Source: Eubacteriaceae bacterium Marseille-Q4139 (GTDB taxonomy: Bacteria > Bacillota > Clostridia > Lachnospirales > Lachnospiraceae). Taken from it: DNA of 64,000 nt. Under the pieces are notes generated by a model. The model searched no databases, was not told where the DNA came from, and saw only the letters and a list, made by a program, of their open reading frames with translations. Position 1 is the first letter of the stretch. Each line of letters begins with the position of its first letter. The position numbers and the translations under genes are program-made. The stretch is from the NCBI GenBank assembly GCA_018223415.1, contig JAGTTQ010000001.1, positions 490,153-554,152 on the forward strand, written 5' to 3'. Below are positions 24,394-32,600 of this stretch, piece by piece.

Positions 24394-24502
24394 CTCGTTT
24401 TCCTCCTGTAATACGTAGTATTTCTCGACTTCAGAAGGTACAGAGTTTCCCGTGACACGGCGGGCGGCCATCGTTTCCCCGCCTGGCGTTCGTCTCACAG
24501 GA

Positions 24503-24530
24503 CACAAAAACACCGGCCCATGGCCGGTGC
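24503..24530 (-). terminator. Terminator of the cobalamin riboswitch leader
   Basis: CACCGGCC-ATGG-like loop-GGCCGGTG followed by TTTTTGTG on the minus strand, 110 bases before cbiK. This is the expected OFF structure when adenosylcobalamin is bound. Confidence 0.75.
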
Positions 24531-24665
24531 TCAGACTGACGGCCTCCTTTTTTTGGAAGCCGCAAATGGACAGAATTTTTCCACCCCGTCTGAGTCAGAA
24601 ATTCACAGGCCAGAAAGCCCATGAACCGGCACAACCAATTTCTCGTGATTTTGGAAGTGTATTCC

Positions 24666-24850
24666 TGTACCAACAGACGGCAGGTTTCCTGGCTTGCCGA
24701 TCCTAACGCATGACCGCCTTCCCAACCCTTTCGGGTCAGTGACCTGCCTTCCGGCAATGGACATGCGCTCCCGGCTTACAGTGACGAGCTCGCACAGGTC
24801 TCTCACCTGTTTCCCTTTTAACCGCGCTTTGGGGCGCGGCACCGTCTGCT
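24666..24850 (-). promoter_or_regulatory. Cobalamin riboswitch
   Basis: On the minus strand the B12-box region GCAAGCCAGGAAACCTGCC occurs at about 24679-24697. It is preceded by the other conserved parts in order: a GGTGAGAGACCTGTGCGAGC stem region, CACTGTAAGCCGGGAG, and GGTCACTGACCCGAAAGGGTTGGGAAGGC split over 24715-24745. A leader of about 110 bases with a terminator follows, then cbiK and the ABC genes. Adenosylcobalamin should switch the operon off. Confidence 0.93.
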
Positions 24851-24928
24851 CTTAACTCGATATGGGGATATCTTAGCATCTATGGAGTAAAAAGGCAACC
24901 GTGAAAAACACGGAATGGGAGAAATCAT

Positions 24929-24957
24929 GAAAAGAATCCCGCTTTCGCAGGATTCTC
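24929..24957 (-). terminator. Terminator after the PH-like protein gene
   Basis: The stem AGAATCC-TGC/GCG-GGATTCT with a GAAA loop is followed by TTTTC on the minus strand. Confidence 0.65.
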
Positions 24958-24987
24958 CGTCTGCGGGCAGCCCCGAAAGGGAGGTGA

Positions 24988-25368
24988 TTACCCGGAAACC
25001 GCCATGCCGCTTTTTTCAGAAATGAGCTTTAGTCTCTCATTCCGCTTTTGTACGGATATTTTGTCTTTTACAACCTTTCCGTCTTTGTCCGTATGCGTGA
25101 TTGTGATTCCAAACGGCAAAAACATCTGGCTGCACGTTCCAAGCTCTGAAACGGTATCGTAAGGGATGACTAACGATCCCGCAAAGCCCCAGAAGCAAAT
25201 AATTTTTTTCTCCGTAAAATAAATCCAGCCCGGCCTCCACCTTCCCCATGGGCCGAGAAGCCGCTCCCAGGTATTGCCCTGTGCATAGTCAAGCAAATGG
25301 TCACTTTCCTCCATATATTTGTTTTTTACAAGCTTGTTCTTCTGCTCTTGAAGTTTTGCTTCATTCAT
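24988..25368 (-). CDS. PH/GRAM-like small protein, unknown function
   Basis: 126 residues, cytosolic. After a charged helix (residues 1-35) come alternating strands (GWIYFTEKKIICFWGFAGSLVIPYDTVSEL, then FGITITHTDKDGKVVKDKISVQ) and a final helix. This pattern fits bacterial pleckstrin-homology or GRAM-like domains, but there is no motif that fixes the family. The start has GGAGGTG 8 bases upstream. It lies 14 bases after the lipoprotein gene on the same strand, so the two are probably co-transcribed from the promoter with the G tract. Confidence 0.6.
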   Translation of the reverse strand: MNEAKLQEQKNKLVKNKYMEESDHLLDYAQGNTWERLLGPWGRWRPGWIYFTEKKIICFWGFAGSLVIPYDTVSELGTCSQMFLPFGITITHTDKDGKVVKDKISVQKRNERLKLISEKSGMAVSG

Positions 25369-25382
25369 TTCCGCACCTCCGT

Positions 25383-25907
25383 CTATTGGATTTCCTGCAC
25401 TTCTCCCATTTTCTCGCCAAGCTCGGCAAAGCTTGCTTCCATTTCAGCCAGCAGGGTTTCTGATTTTTCCGTATATTCTTCATCCGTATCAATAATTCCA
25501 TCCTGTACGTCCTGGAAAAAATCAGCGTAGTCATCTAAAAACTCCCCGACCCGTTTGCTTGCCGCAGCCATCTCTGCATGGGCTTCTTCATATCCTTCCG
25601 GAGGATTATCAATCTCACTGAACTCGATAAACGGCGTCTTGCACTCCCGAATCTCTGTAATTGCGGTTTCCCAATCAAGATCTTCCGTAAGAGCCGTCAT
25701 GATCTGCATAAACTCATACGCCGCCGAATTTAACCCGTCTATCTCCGCAAGATAGGTGTCCTTATCCATCACCGAAACGGTCTGGCTTTCTTCCTGTCCC
25801 GCAGTGCTGCCTCCGCCATTGCCTGCCGCTTCCCCTCCGGCACATCCGGACACGGATAATGTGAATACAGCCGCAGCAGCAAATGCAAGTACCTTCTTTT
25901 TCATCAT
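25383..25907 (-). CDS. Lipoprotein of unknown function
   Basis: 174 residues from the ATG at 25907 (GGAGG nearby). The signal peptide ends in a lipobox (LSVSGC, Cys near 22), followed by a Gly/Ser-rich linker. The mature part is mostly helical and strongly acidic (about residues 45-174), with an amphipathic repeat near the end that could form a helical bundle. No family is assigned. Transcription appears to depend on a promoter whose spacer contains ten G, raising the possibility of on/off switching of this surface protein. Confidence 0.72.
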   Translation of the reverse strand: MMKKKVLAFAAAAVFTLSVSGCAGGEAAGNGGGSTAGQEESQTVSVMDKDTYLAEIDGLNSAAYEFMQIMTALTEDLDWETAITEIRECKTPFIEFSEIDNPPEGYEEAHAEMAAASKRVGEFLDDYADFFQDVQDGIIDTDEEYTEKSETLLAEMEASFAELGEKMGEVQEIQ

Positions 25908-25992
25908 CTTCTCCTCCTTTTTATGTTTCTTAATCGCAGTTATTTTCCCATTCCATACAGAACGGGCAAGGGCAGCATCCCCTCCTTTTCTG

Positions 25993-26024
25993 ATTTTACC
26001 CCCCCCCCTTAACTCATTTGTCAA
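25993..26024 (-). promoter_or_regulatory. Promoter with a ten-G tract in its spacer, possibly phase-variable
   Basis: On the minus strand a perfect TTGACA (26019-26024) and TAAAAT (25993-25998) are separated by 20 bases, the last ten being G (25999-26008). The spacer is three longer than the optimum, so loss of three G would bring it to 17. It precedes the lipoprotein gene by about 85 bases. Confidence 0.55.
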
Positions 26025-26193
26025 TCTTTTTCTCCGGAAAAATCCGGTTTTCTCCTTGTTTTTCCGGCGCCTTGAAGGAGTGCTGCGTCTCCGTCAGCGC
26101 GTCCCTGAAACCGGAGATGCCGTAATAACGCAAAATGACCGGGTAAGCGGCCGTATGGCCTCCTGCCCGATCATTTTTTGTTCCTTTGCAGTA

Positions 26194-27222
26194 TTAAAAA
26201 TCAAACATCCCCGCCGGCTTCCTGTCCGGCTTTTTCACATCATCATACGTGACGGCATGCTCATAATCCACGTCATGAATTGGCCAGGTGGGCGTCTTTC
26301 CTTCATAGACCTCTTCCACGCCCATGGCCGCGAAATACGATGCCCGGTGGGCCGCCTCCACGGTGTTTCCGCCGATGTGCGGATAGATGATGACATTGTC
26401 GAGCGTAAGAAGCGGGTTCTTCGGATCCACCGGCTCTTTGCGGATGGCATCCAATCCGGCGCCTGCGATCACGCCGTTTTTGCATGCCTCATAGAGATCC
26501 TCTTCCACCACGCAGCCGCCTCTTGCCGTGTTGATTAAAAAGGCGGTGGGCTTCATCATGGAAAGGCGGCGCATGTCCACCATGTTCTTCGTCACCGGCG
26601 TGTTCGGCGTATGGAGGGAGACGTAGTCGCTCTCCTTAAAGATCCTGTCAAGGTCACGCACCACCTCGACGCCTTCCGGGAAGTCCTTCGCCGGCTTATA
26701 GGGATCGTAAGCCAGCACATTCATCTCCATGGCAAGTGCACGGACGGCAAGGCGGCTTCCGATGTTTCCGCAGCCGATGAGCCCCAGGGTCTTTCCGTTT
26801 AAAGTGGTCTTATGGACTTTTAATTTTGCCTTGTAGTAGTCGTCCACCCAGGTATTATGAAGGATGGTCACATTCCGGCTGCACTCTAAAATCAAAAGCA
26901 TGGCTGTCTCGGCCACCGACGTGCTGTTTGCCACCGGCGCATATAATGCCTGCACGCCGTTGTCATGGCAGGCCTTCACATCCAGGCTGTCAAAGCCGGC
27001 GCCGTGGCGCACGATAACCTTTAAATTCCTGTTGGCTTCAATGACCTCTCTCGTAATCGGCGTGATTCGCACGATCATGGCGTCCGGCTGGTGTTCCTTC
27101 ATATCGGCCAGCACGTCCTCCGTCTCAAAGCCGCGTCCCTCAATGATCGTATGTCCCGCATCCTCCAAAAGCTTTCTTCCCTCGCTCATGATCTCCTGCG
27201 GCAGTAAAATTTTCCATCCCAT
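26194..27222 (-). CDS. D-isomer-specific 2-hydroxyacid dehydrogenase
   Basis: 342 residues. The NAD-binding loop GLIGCGNIGSRLA (near 150) is followed by an acidic residue in AYDPYKP, favouring NAD. The catalytic Arg (TARGG, near 234), Glu (RKEPVDP) and His (PHIGG, near 290) are all present. It resembles phosphoglycerate-dehydrogenase-like enzymes but lacks a C-terminal ACT domain. It lies 21 bases after an RraA-type aldolase gene, so the two enzymes probably act in one pathway on a hydroxy/oxo acid. The operon promoter carries the shared LysR-type palindrome. Confidence 0.9.
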   Translation of the reverse strand: MGWKILLPQEIMSEGRKLLEDAGHTIIEGRGFETEDVLADMKEHQPDAMIVRITPITREVIEANRNLKVIVRHGAGFDSLDVKACHDNGVQALYAPVANSTSVAETAMLLILECSRNVTILHNTWVDDYYKAKLKVHKTTLNGKTLGLIGCGNIGSRLAVRALAMEMNVLAYDPYKPAKDFPEGVEVVRDLDRIFKESDYVSLHTPNTPVTKNMVDMRRLSMMKPTAFLINTARGGCVVEEDLYEACKNGVIAGAGLDAIRKEPVDPKNPLLTLDNVIIYPHIGGNTVEAAHRASYFAAMGVEEVYEGKTPTWPIHDVDYEHAVTYDDVKKPDRKPAGMFDF

Positions 27223-27243
27223 AATCTGTCTTCCTCCTCTTTT

Positions 27244-27945
27244 TTATGGCTCGTAAACGCCGTCGATGATTTCAAAGCCTTTTTCCATCAGGGACTTTTC
27301 CACCCAGTCCCTCTTGGATGTCCCGTTTTTTGCTGCCTCCAGCTTTTTTTCATCGGCCGCCTGGAATTTCTTTGCATCTTCAAGCACCTGGGCCGCGTCC
27401 TTTCTCGGGATCACGATGATTCCGTCGGGATCGGCAAGGATGATGTCGCCGGGGTTCACGCTGACCTCCCCGCAGGAAACCGGCACGTTGACCTCGCCCG
27501 GGCCCTCTTTATAGGGGCCGCCCGGCGTGGTGCCCGTGGCATAGACCGGGAAATCCCATCCGGCGATCTCGTCGATGTCGCGGATCGGGCCGTCGATGAC
27601 GATGCCGGCCGCCTTTCTTCCGTAGCGGAGATATGCCATCATGATTTCGCCCATGAGGGATCTCGTATTGTCGCCCTCGTTGGATACCACAACCACATCG
27701 CCCTCCTCGGCAATGTTTAAGGCTGCATGGAGTGCCAGGTTATCGCCGCCCCGCACCTTTACGGTCAGGGCCGGCCCCACCATCATCTGCTCCTTCGGGC
27801 TGCTCATAAGCCGGATTCTCGGGTTCATGGCCGAGTTCCGTTCCATAACGTCACAGGTGTTGGAAGCCGGAATCGTCTTAAACTGCATCATGACGTCCTT
27901 ATCCGGCAGATTGCGCTTCAAATAAATTCTCTTTCCTACTGGCAT
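27244..27945 (-). CDS. RraA-like aldolase/decarboxylase
   Basis: 233 residues. The RraA fold motif VVVVSNEGDNTRSLMGEIMMAYLRYGRKAAGIVIDGPIRDIDE (split over residues 85-127) contains the G-x-R-D arrangement of class II pyruvate aldolases such as 4-hydroxy-4-methyl-2-oxoglutarate aldolase. True RNase E inhibitor function is unlikely in a clostridium. The product of cleavage would be pyruvate or a related oxo acid, suitable for the dehydrogenase encoded next; substrate unknown. It is transcribed away from the LysR gene at 28162 with a promoter (TTGTCT-17-TACAAT) at 28004-28032. Confidence 0.88.
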   Translation of the reverse strand: MPVGKRIYLKRNLPDKDVMMQFKTIPASNTCDVMERNSAMNPRIRLMSSPKEQMMVGPALTVKVRGGDNLALHAALNIAEEGDVVVVSNEGDNTRSLMGEIMMAYLRYGRKAAGIVIDGPIRDIDEIAGWDFPVYATGTTPGGPYKEGPGEVNVPVSCGEVSVNPGDIILADPDGIIVIPRKDAAQVLEDAKKFQAADEKKLEAAKNGTSKRDWVEKSLMEKGFEIIDGVYEP

Positions 27946-28003
27946 TTTCGTTTCCGTCCTTTCTCTTAGCTTTCGTGCCTCAAAGCTTTTCTTTTCTGGT
28001 TTT

Positions 28004-28032
28004 ATTGTACTGCCTTTTAGTCACAAAGACAA
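28004..28032 (-). promoter_or_regulatory. Promoter of the RraA/dehydrogenase operon
   Basis: TTGTCT at 28027-28032, a 17-base spacer and TACAAT at 28004-28009 on the minus strand. The start should fall near 27997, placing the palindrome at 28053-28071 at about -65. Confidence 0.6.
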
Positions 28033-28052
28033 ACAAGGCTTTTTTCAGTTTT

Positions 28053-28071
28053 CAACAAGTAATTTTTGTTG
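28053..28071. promoter_or_regulatory. LysR-type operator, copy 1
   Basis: CAACAA-N7-TTGTTG, a perfect palindrome in the divergent region between the RraA gene and its LysR gene. The same arrangement occurs at 34056-34074 and, in weaker form, at 38181-38199. Confidence 0.65.
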
Positions 28072-28076
28072 TCTGA

Positions 28077-28105
28077 TTTACATTTTTTCCCTTTCAGGTT
28101 ATAAT
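28077..28105 (+). promoter_or_regulatory. Promoter of the catabolic LysR gene
   Basis: TTTACA at 28077-28082, a 17-base spacer and TATAAT at 28100-28105. The -35 box lies only 5 bases from operator copy 1, allowing autoregulation. Confidence 0.65.
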
Positions 28106-28161
28106 AAAAGGAAACGGATTCTGCCCCGGAAATGATTTTGGGGCACAGGAGGGAGGCGTCC

Positions 28162-29124
28162 ATGAACCTGATCAGCCTGTACTATTTTGTGGAACTCGCC
28201 AAGGAGCTCCATGTCACAAACACAGCTCAGAAGCTTTACATTTCCCAGCAGAACTTAACGCAGCACATCCAGCGCCTGGAACAGCACTATGGCGTGACCC
28301 TGTTCTACCGGAAGCCGAAGTTAGCCCTCACCTATGCCGGGGAACAGCTCTATACGGCCGCAGTAAAAATCCTCGCCGAGGAAAACGAGCTGGTAAACCG
28401 CTTAAGCAGCATTTCCGTAAGCAACGGCGGAAGCTTAAAAGTCGGCATCCCGGCCTACCGCGGGCAGATCTGCCTGCCGGAAATCCTGCCGCAGTTCTAT
28501 GAAAAATGGCCCAATGTGCGGATCATCCTTGTAAATGAGTCGTCTGGGAAAATGGAAGACATGATATTTAACGGGGAACTGGATCTTTTTATCGGGATCA
28601 TGTACCAGGACAGCCCAAAGCTCCATATAAAGACCATCTTAAACGACAGGATTTATCTCGTCTGCTCCGACGAACTCCTGAAAAAGTATCTGCCGGACAA
28701 CTTTGAAAGCCTGAAGCAGAGCGCTTTATCGGGCGTCAGCTTAAAGCAGTTTGAGGCCGTACCCTTCCTGCTTCCGGAGCCGCCCATGCGCCTTCGCCGC
28801 ACCATCGACCAGTGCTTCCAGGATGCCAGGGTTACGCCCCATGTTTTCCTGGAATCTTCGACGACGGAGCTTTTGATTTCCCTCTATCCCTACCATTATG
28901 GCGCATTTTTCTGCACCCAGATGCGGCTCCCGCTTTTATTTGAAATGTACCCGGACGCCAATGCCTTTCCACTCAAATTAAAGGGCAGCATCGTCCAGCA
29001 TAGGCTCGTCCTGGCCCATCACAAGGATCGGTTCCTGCCGCCGTATGCAAAAGATTTTATGGAGATTACGGAGGAAGTGTTTGGGAGAATTGCGGCGGTG
29101 CGGCCGCAGGGGAGTTTGGAGTAG
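28162..29124 (+). CDS. LysR-family regulator of the catabolic island
   Basis: 320 residues from the ATG at 28162, with GGAGG 8 bases upstream. The N-terminal helix-turn-helix (YYFVELAKELHVTNTAQKLYISQQNLTQHIQRLEQ over residues 6-40) and a C-terminal effector-binding region are typical. It is divergent from the RraA/dehydrogenase operon. The palindrome CAACAA-N7-TTGTTR in its own control region recurs in front of the SLC13 and amidohydrolase-2 operons, so it probably controls all three. The ligand is likely an organic acid intermediate, but the sequence does not identify it. Confidence 0.9.
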   Translation: MNLISLYYFVELAKELHVTNTAQKLYISQQNLTQHIQRLEQHYGVTLFYRKPKLALTYAGEQLYTAAVKILAEENELVNRLSSISVSNGGSLKVGIPAYRGQICLPEILPQFYEKWPNVRIILVNESSGKMEDMIFNGELDLFIGIMYQDSPKLHIKTILNDRIYLVCSDELLKKYLPDNFESLKQSALSGVSLKQFEAVPFLLPEPPMRLRRTIDQCFQDARVTPHVFLESSTTELLISLYPYHYGAFFCTQMRLPLLFEMYPDANAFPLKLKGSIVQHRLVLAHHKDRFLPPYAKDFMEITEEVFGRIAAVRPQGSLE

Positions 29125-29139
29125 AAATAGGTGAAAAGC

Positions 29140-29167
29140 AAGGGAGCCAGATTGCTCCGGCTCCCTT
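29140..29167 (+). terminator. Possible terminator after the LysR gene
   Basis: AAGGGAGCC and GGCTCCCTT form a 9-base-pair stem with a 10-base loop. The T run is poor, so termination may be weak. A second small hairpin (ATGCGTC-CGCA-GACGCAT) follows at 29172-29189. Confidence 0.4.
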
Positions 29168-29235
29168 AAGTATGCGTCCGCAGACGCATGCTCCAATTCA
29201 TAGGTATATGATACTGCTTTTAATTAAAAATTGCA

Positions 29236-30018
29236 TCAACGAAATTTGTACTGAGATAAATCGTTTCCTGTGATCTCTCTTGCATCAGTTATCTTATAGT
29301 GCCGCTCATTTTCCTTAACAATTTTTCCATCTTCAACACCAAATTCAAACATGGCAACAATATCAGATGTAATAAACTGACATGCAATGGCACGGCATAT
29401 CAGTTCAGGATATTTTTGCCTGCATAACTCCATATCCTGTTCAATCTGCGTAATACCCAGTTTGTCGGTACCACCCTTTGCCTGTACTGGTATAATGAGC
29501 TGACGGCCTTTTTTATCCACGCCAACATACAGCTCATCCGTTTCAATTTGGCCGATTCCATCCACGGTTGTGCGTAAATGGTTCTGAAGAGAGTAGCATG
29601 TAATCCCCAAGAAAGTATCGATTAGCCGATTATAGCGAACAATGGTAAGCAATGCCTGCTCGTCAGACACACTGTATTTTTTTACTATACTCGGCGTTCC
29701 ATCCGGGATCTTGATTGTGGCCAGCATGGGATCCGGTTCTATAAATTCCATACCTTTCTCCAATACAAACTCATAATGAGATTTCCCAATACTTCTTATG
29801 CGCCAATAATGACCCGCCGGAGCTGTTTCCAGGATTTCTTTTGGTAATTTTTTTCGATACTTATAGCTGTAAACGATGTCACCTAAATTTTTAGCGGCGT
29901 TAATATTTAACTCCTCAGCTTTTTTCAGAAATTCTTCCCGTTCAAAACGAATCGGGGTTTTTCCTTCCTCATAATGTTCAAAAAAGATTGAATAAATAAT
30001 GGAGTCATATATTCCCAT
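29236..30018 (-). CDS. PD-(D/E)XK-type restriction endonuclease (probable)
   Basis: 260 residues. The C-terminal half holds a nuclease-like motif: QIETDELYVGVDKKGRQLIIPVQAKGG split over residues 152-178, with an acidic residue followed by a hydrophobic strand ending in Q-x-K. This is typical of PD-(D/E)XK folds. The N-terminal part is probably for target recognition. It starts 4 bases after the stop of the methyltransferase gene, as in a restriction-modification pair. The type and target site cannot be told. Codons are AT-rich relative to the catabolic genes on both sides, suggesting horizontal arrival. Confidence 0.7.
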   Translation of the reverse strand: MGIYDSIIYSIFFEHYEEGKTPIRFEREEFLKKAEELNINAAKNLGDIVYSYKYRKKLPKEILETAPAGHYWRIRSIGKSHYEFVLEKGMEFIEPDPMLATIKIPDGTPSIVKKYSVSDEQALLTIVRYNRLIDTFLGITCYSLQNHLRTTVDGIGQIETDELYVGVDKKGRQLIIPVQAKGGTDKLGITQIEQDMELCRQKYPELICRAIACQFITSDIVAMFEFGVEDGKIVKENERHYKITDAREITGNDLSQYKFR

Positions 30019-30022
30019 AGTT

Positions 30023-31267
30023 TTAATCTCCCAAATACTTTAAAACTAAAACATTTTCATTAAGCCAGGCATCCGTCCCTGTTGCGTAGCGCTTTCTAAA
30101 GTTCTCAATGCCTTCTACTTCAAAACCTGCATTTTCTGCAACTTCTGCCAGCAATTCTGCGGTTCGTATGGGGATTTTAAAGTACGATGCCTGATCCCCT
30201 ACCACGTATGCCAATTTTGCATTTGGAGCTAATATCGGCTTCAATTCCTGAAAGTGTCTTGCCATTCCCCCAAAATAGAGTTTTACCACACTGGAATACA
30301 GCTTCTCAAAACCAGAAGTTTTGTTAAGTTCTATGCGCTTTTTTTCTATGGATTTGCTTAACTCTGATATGGAATCAATCTTTTCGACGTATTGTGAGTC
30401 ATTATCTCCTTTATAAACATTTTTTGTATTGGAACGGATAAACTGTTTTTTTACCTCCCTGAGCTGCTCTTTGCTGTTTATAAATCCCAGCAGAACAGAT
30501 TCCAATCGCGTTGTTCTCGAGTAGTCTTTTTCATTCGGATATGGTGGAGATGTAATAACGAAATTGACCTTTTTCGTAAAGGGCATCTTACTTATTGAAC
30601 GAGCATCTCCGCTAATAATGTCAGACGGAACGTCCCTCAGCCCGGAAATACGGCAAATGTCATTTTGCATAACGAGAACCTGCCGGAGCCATACTGAGAC
30701 AACATCCACATCGTACACTTTTTTCCTGCTGATGCCTACCTCGGGCCCAAATTTTAAATTGCTGTAAGAGCATACAATATTTTTTGCCAGCGCAAGAAGG
30801 AAGTGCTCCTCGTATTGTGAATGTGCCGCCAGAATTGCCTCCTTTAAAATCAGGACTTGGCTTAATGGCCTTTCACTTATTGAATTTTTTATGATTAACT
30901 TACTTTGTTCCTCTGTCAGACACTTTAATTCTTTACAATTTTCTATCAGATCAGCAACCCGCTGTGCAATCTGCTCTGCCTCCTGGAACATCTGCGCCGT
31001 ATCAGCAGCCCAGTTACATTTCGCTGAACTTGCAAAACAGGCAATCGGATTCGCTTCTATGCCAATGGACGGAATGCCATGTTTTTTGCATTCCACATTT
31101 GTTGTTCCGGTTCCGCAAAACGGGTCTAAGACAACATCCTCTTTGCATATACTAAATTTTTTGATATATTCCCGCACCAGATGAGGCGGAAAGGACAGGA
31201 CAAACCGATACCAATCATGTACAGGAGAATCTATATCCTTAACTCTGTTCTCATTACTCACATCCAT
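30023..31267 (-). CDS. DNA amino-methyltransferase of a restriction-modification system
   Basis: 414 residues. The AdoMet-binding motif DPFCGTGTT lies near residues 48-56 and the catalytic motif TSPPYPNEKDYSR near 240. The S-P-P-Y form is most often seen in N4-cytosine methyltransferases but also in some N6-adenine ones. Motif I precedes motif IV by a long insert that may carry the target-recognition region. The nuclease-like gene follows after 4 bases. A -10-like TAAAAT lies about 30 bases upstream on the minus strand. The cassette breaks the catabolic island between its LysR gene and the amidohydrolase 1 gene. Confidence 0.88.
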   Translation of the reverse strand: MDVSNENRVKDIDSPVHDWYRFVLSFPPHLVREYIKKFSICKEDVVLDPFCGTGTTNVECKKHGIPSIGIEANPIACFASSAKCNWAADTAQMFQEAEQIAQRVADLIENCKELKCLTEEQSKLIIKNSISERPLSQVLILKEAILAAHSQYEEHFLLALAKNIVCSYSNLKFGPEVGISRKKVYDVDVVSVWLRQVLVMQNDICRISGLRDVPSDIISGDARSISKMPFTKKVNFVITSPPYPNEKDYSRTTRLESVLLGFINSKEQLREVKKQFIRSNTKNVYKGDNDSQYVEKIDSISELSKSIEKKRIELNKTSGFEKLYSSVVKLYFGGMARHFQELKPILAPNAKLAYVVGDQASYFKIPIRTAELLAEVAENAGFEVEGIENFRKRYATGTDAWLNENVLVLKYLGD

Positions 31268-31385
31268 GCTCCTAATCCTATGATTTCACTATTTTAGCAT
31301 AGAATGAGAAAGAAATCCATCCGGCAATTCAGCAATCTCTAAACGCTGATTTCTGCCATCGCAGATTCGAACCACGACTCCGTTT

Positions 31386-32534
31386 CTACCTCCCCATCCG
31401 GCTCTTCCCCTGCAAATAAACCACTCTCCCGCCGATCATCGTCATCTCCGGCGAAAGCACCGTATCGCCTTTTCTCACATTCCCGTCGGAATCGCAGAAT
31501 TCTGCCGCCGTCCGGCATTTCCGCATGAGCGTAAGATCCGCCAGCCGGCCTTCTAAAAGGCTTGCGGCGCAGTCTGCCAGCCCAAGGCAGGCGGCCGGTG
31601 TCTTTGTCACAGCCTTTATTACCTGATGGAGCGGCATCCCCATATTGTAAAACTTCGACATCACATAAGGCAGGTCGCGCATGTCCGGGGCATTGTAAAG
31701 TGTCCTGGCCGTGGCGTCGCTGCTGATGATATCGGGAAAAAGCCCGTCCCCCACGGCTTTTTCGGCCACCTCAAAGTTAAAATTCATCCTGCCGTTTCCG
31801 ACCTCCAGATAGACGCCGCGCTCCTGTGCTTTCTTAAATTCCTCTTTCACGGTTCCGTCTTCTTTGAGAATCGTCATACCCTTTTTGTGGTACATGTGGC
31901 TGTAAACATCGCCGGGGCGCAGGCGGCTCACAATCTCTGCCGGGTCTGCCGGCGGGTTCGTCGTATGGACGCAGACAGGAAGGCACAGACGTCCAGCCAG
32001 ACGGATGGCATGCTCGAGTGGTTCCATGCCAAGGTCTCCGACAATCTCTTTACTTAAGCGCACCTTGATCCCAAGGATTTCTCCCCTGTACTTTTTGACT
32101 AGCCGCATGATTTCTGTCTCCTGGACGGCGTTTTCTCCAAGGGGCTCCGAAATCCCCGAGCCTGGCTGGCCCAGCGGGGAGAGATTTAAAAAACTCTTGA
32201 TTTTTATGTCCCTGGGCTGCACATCCAACCGGTGAAACGCCTCATAGCCCAGATTCCCGGCCGTCCCCATGTCCACGGCCATCGTGACGCCGCCGGAAAG
32301 AAGCAGGTCGCCGTTTACGCCAAAGGCGCTGCCTCTTGTAAAGAGGTGGGTATGGAAATCAATGAGTCCCGGAAGCAGGTACGCCCCGTCCGCGTCGATG
32401 ACGGCGCATTCTCCCCTGGCCTCTGTATGTTCCCCCAGCTCCTTAATCTTTCCGTTCTCAATCCATGCGGAAACGCCCTTCTCTTCTCCCGTCTCACAGT
32501 CGATAGACACCGCGTTTTTTATCAGAAAATCCAT
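31386..32534 (-). CDS. Amidohydrolase family protein 1 (dihydroorotase/EF0837-like)
   Basis: 382 residues from the ATG at 32534. A metal-dependent hydrolase barrel: the HxH motif is in GLIDFHTHLF (near 58-60), metal-ligand candidates follow in the LGIKVRLSKEIVGDLG segment and in CVHTTNPP and YSHMYHKKG, and ISSDATA holds the catalytic Asp. It is about 40 percent alike by eye to the amidohydrolase at 36910, including the IVGDLGxxPL and TNPPxxxxEI runs. Substrates in this branch are cyclic amides or acyl amino acids; the exact one is unknown. Co-transcribed with the SLC13-type carrier 66 bases upstream. Confidence 0.88.
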   Translation of the reverse strand: MDFLIKNAVSIDCETGEEKGVSAWIENGKIKELGEHTEARGECAVIDADGAYLLPGLIDFHTHLFTRGSAFGVNGDLLLSGGVTMAVDMGTAGNLGYEAFHRLDVQPRDIKIKSFLNLSPLGQPGSGISEPLGENAVQETEIMRLVKKYRGEILGIKVRLSKEIVGDLGMEPLEHAIRLAGRLCLPVCVHTTNPPADPAEIVSRLRPGDVYSHMYHKKGMTILKEDGTVKEEFKKAQERGVYLEVGNGRMNFNFEVAEKAVGDGLFPDIISSDATARTLYNAPDMRDLPYVMSKFYNMGMPLHQVIKAVTKTPAACLGLADCAASLLEGRLADLTLMRKCRTAAEFCDSDGNVRKGDTVLSPEMTMIGGRVVYLQGKSRMGR

Positions 32535-32600
32535 AGATACACACTCCTTTTTATATAGAAAGAAAGCCTGCCGTCTGACGGACAAGCTTTCTTTTTGTTT

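Noticed and set aside
31353..31380. tRNA T-arm-like sequence (GGTTCGAATC with short stem) at the end of the catabolic operon
   Set aside because: Only about 20 bases resemble a tRNA; no acceptor or anticodon arm can be drawn, so it may be chance or at most a remnant.
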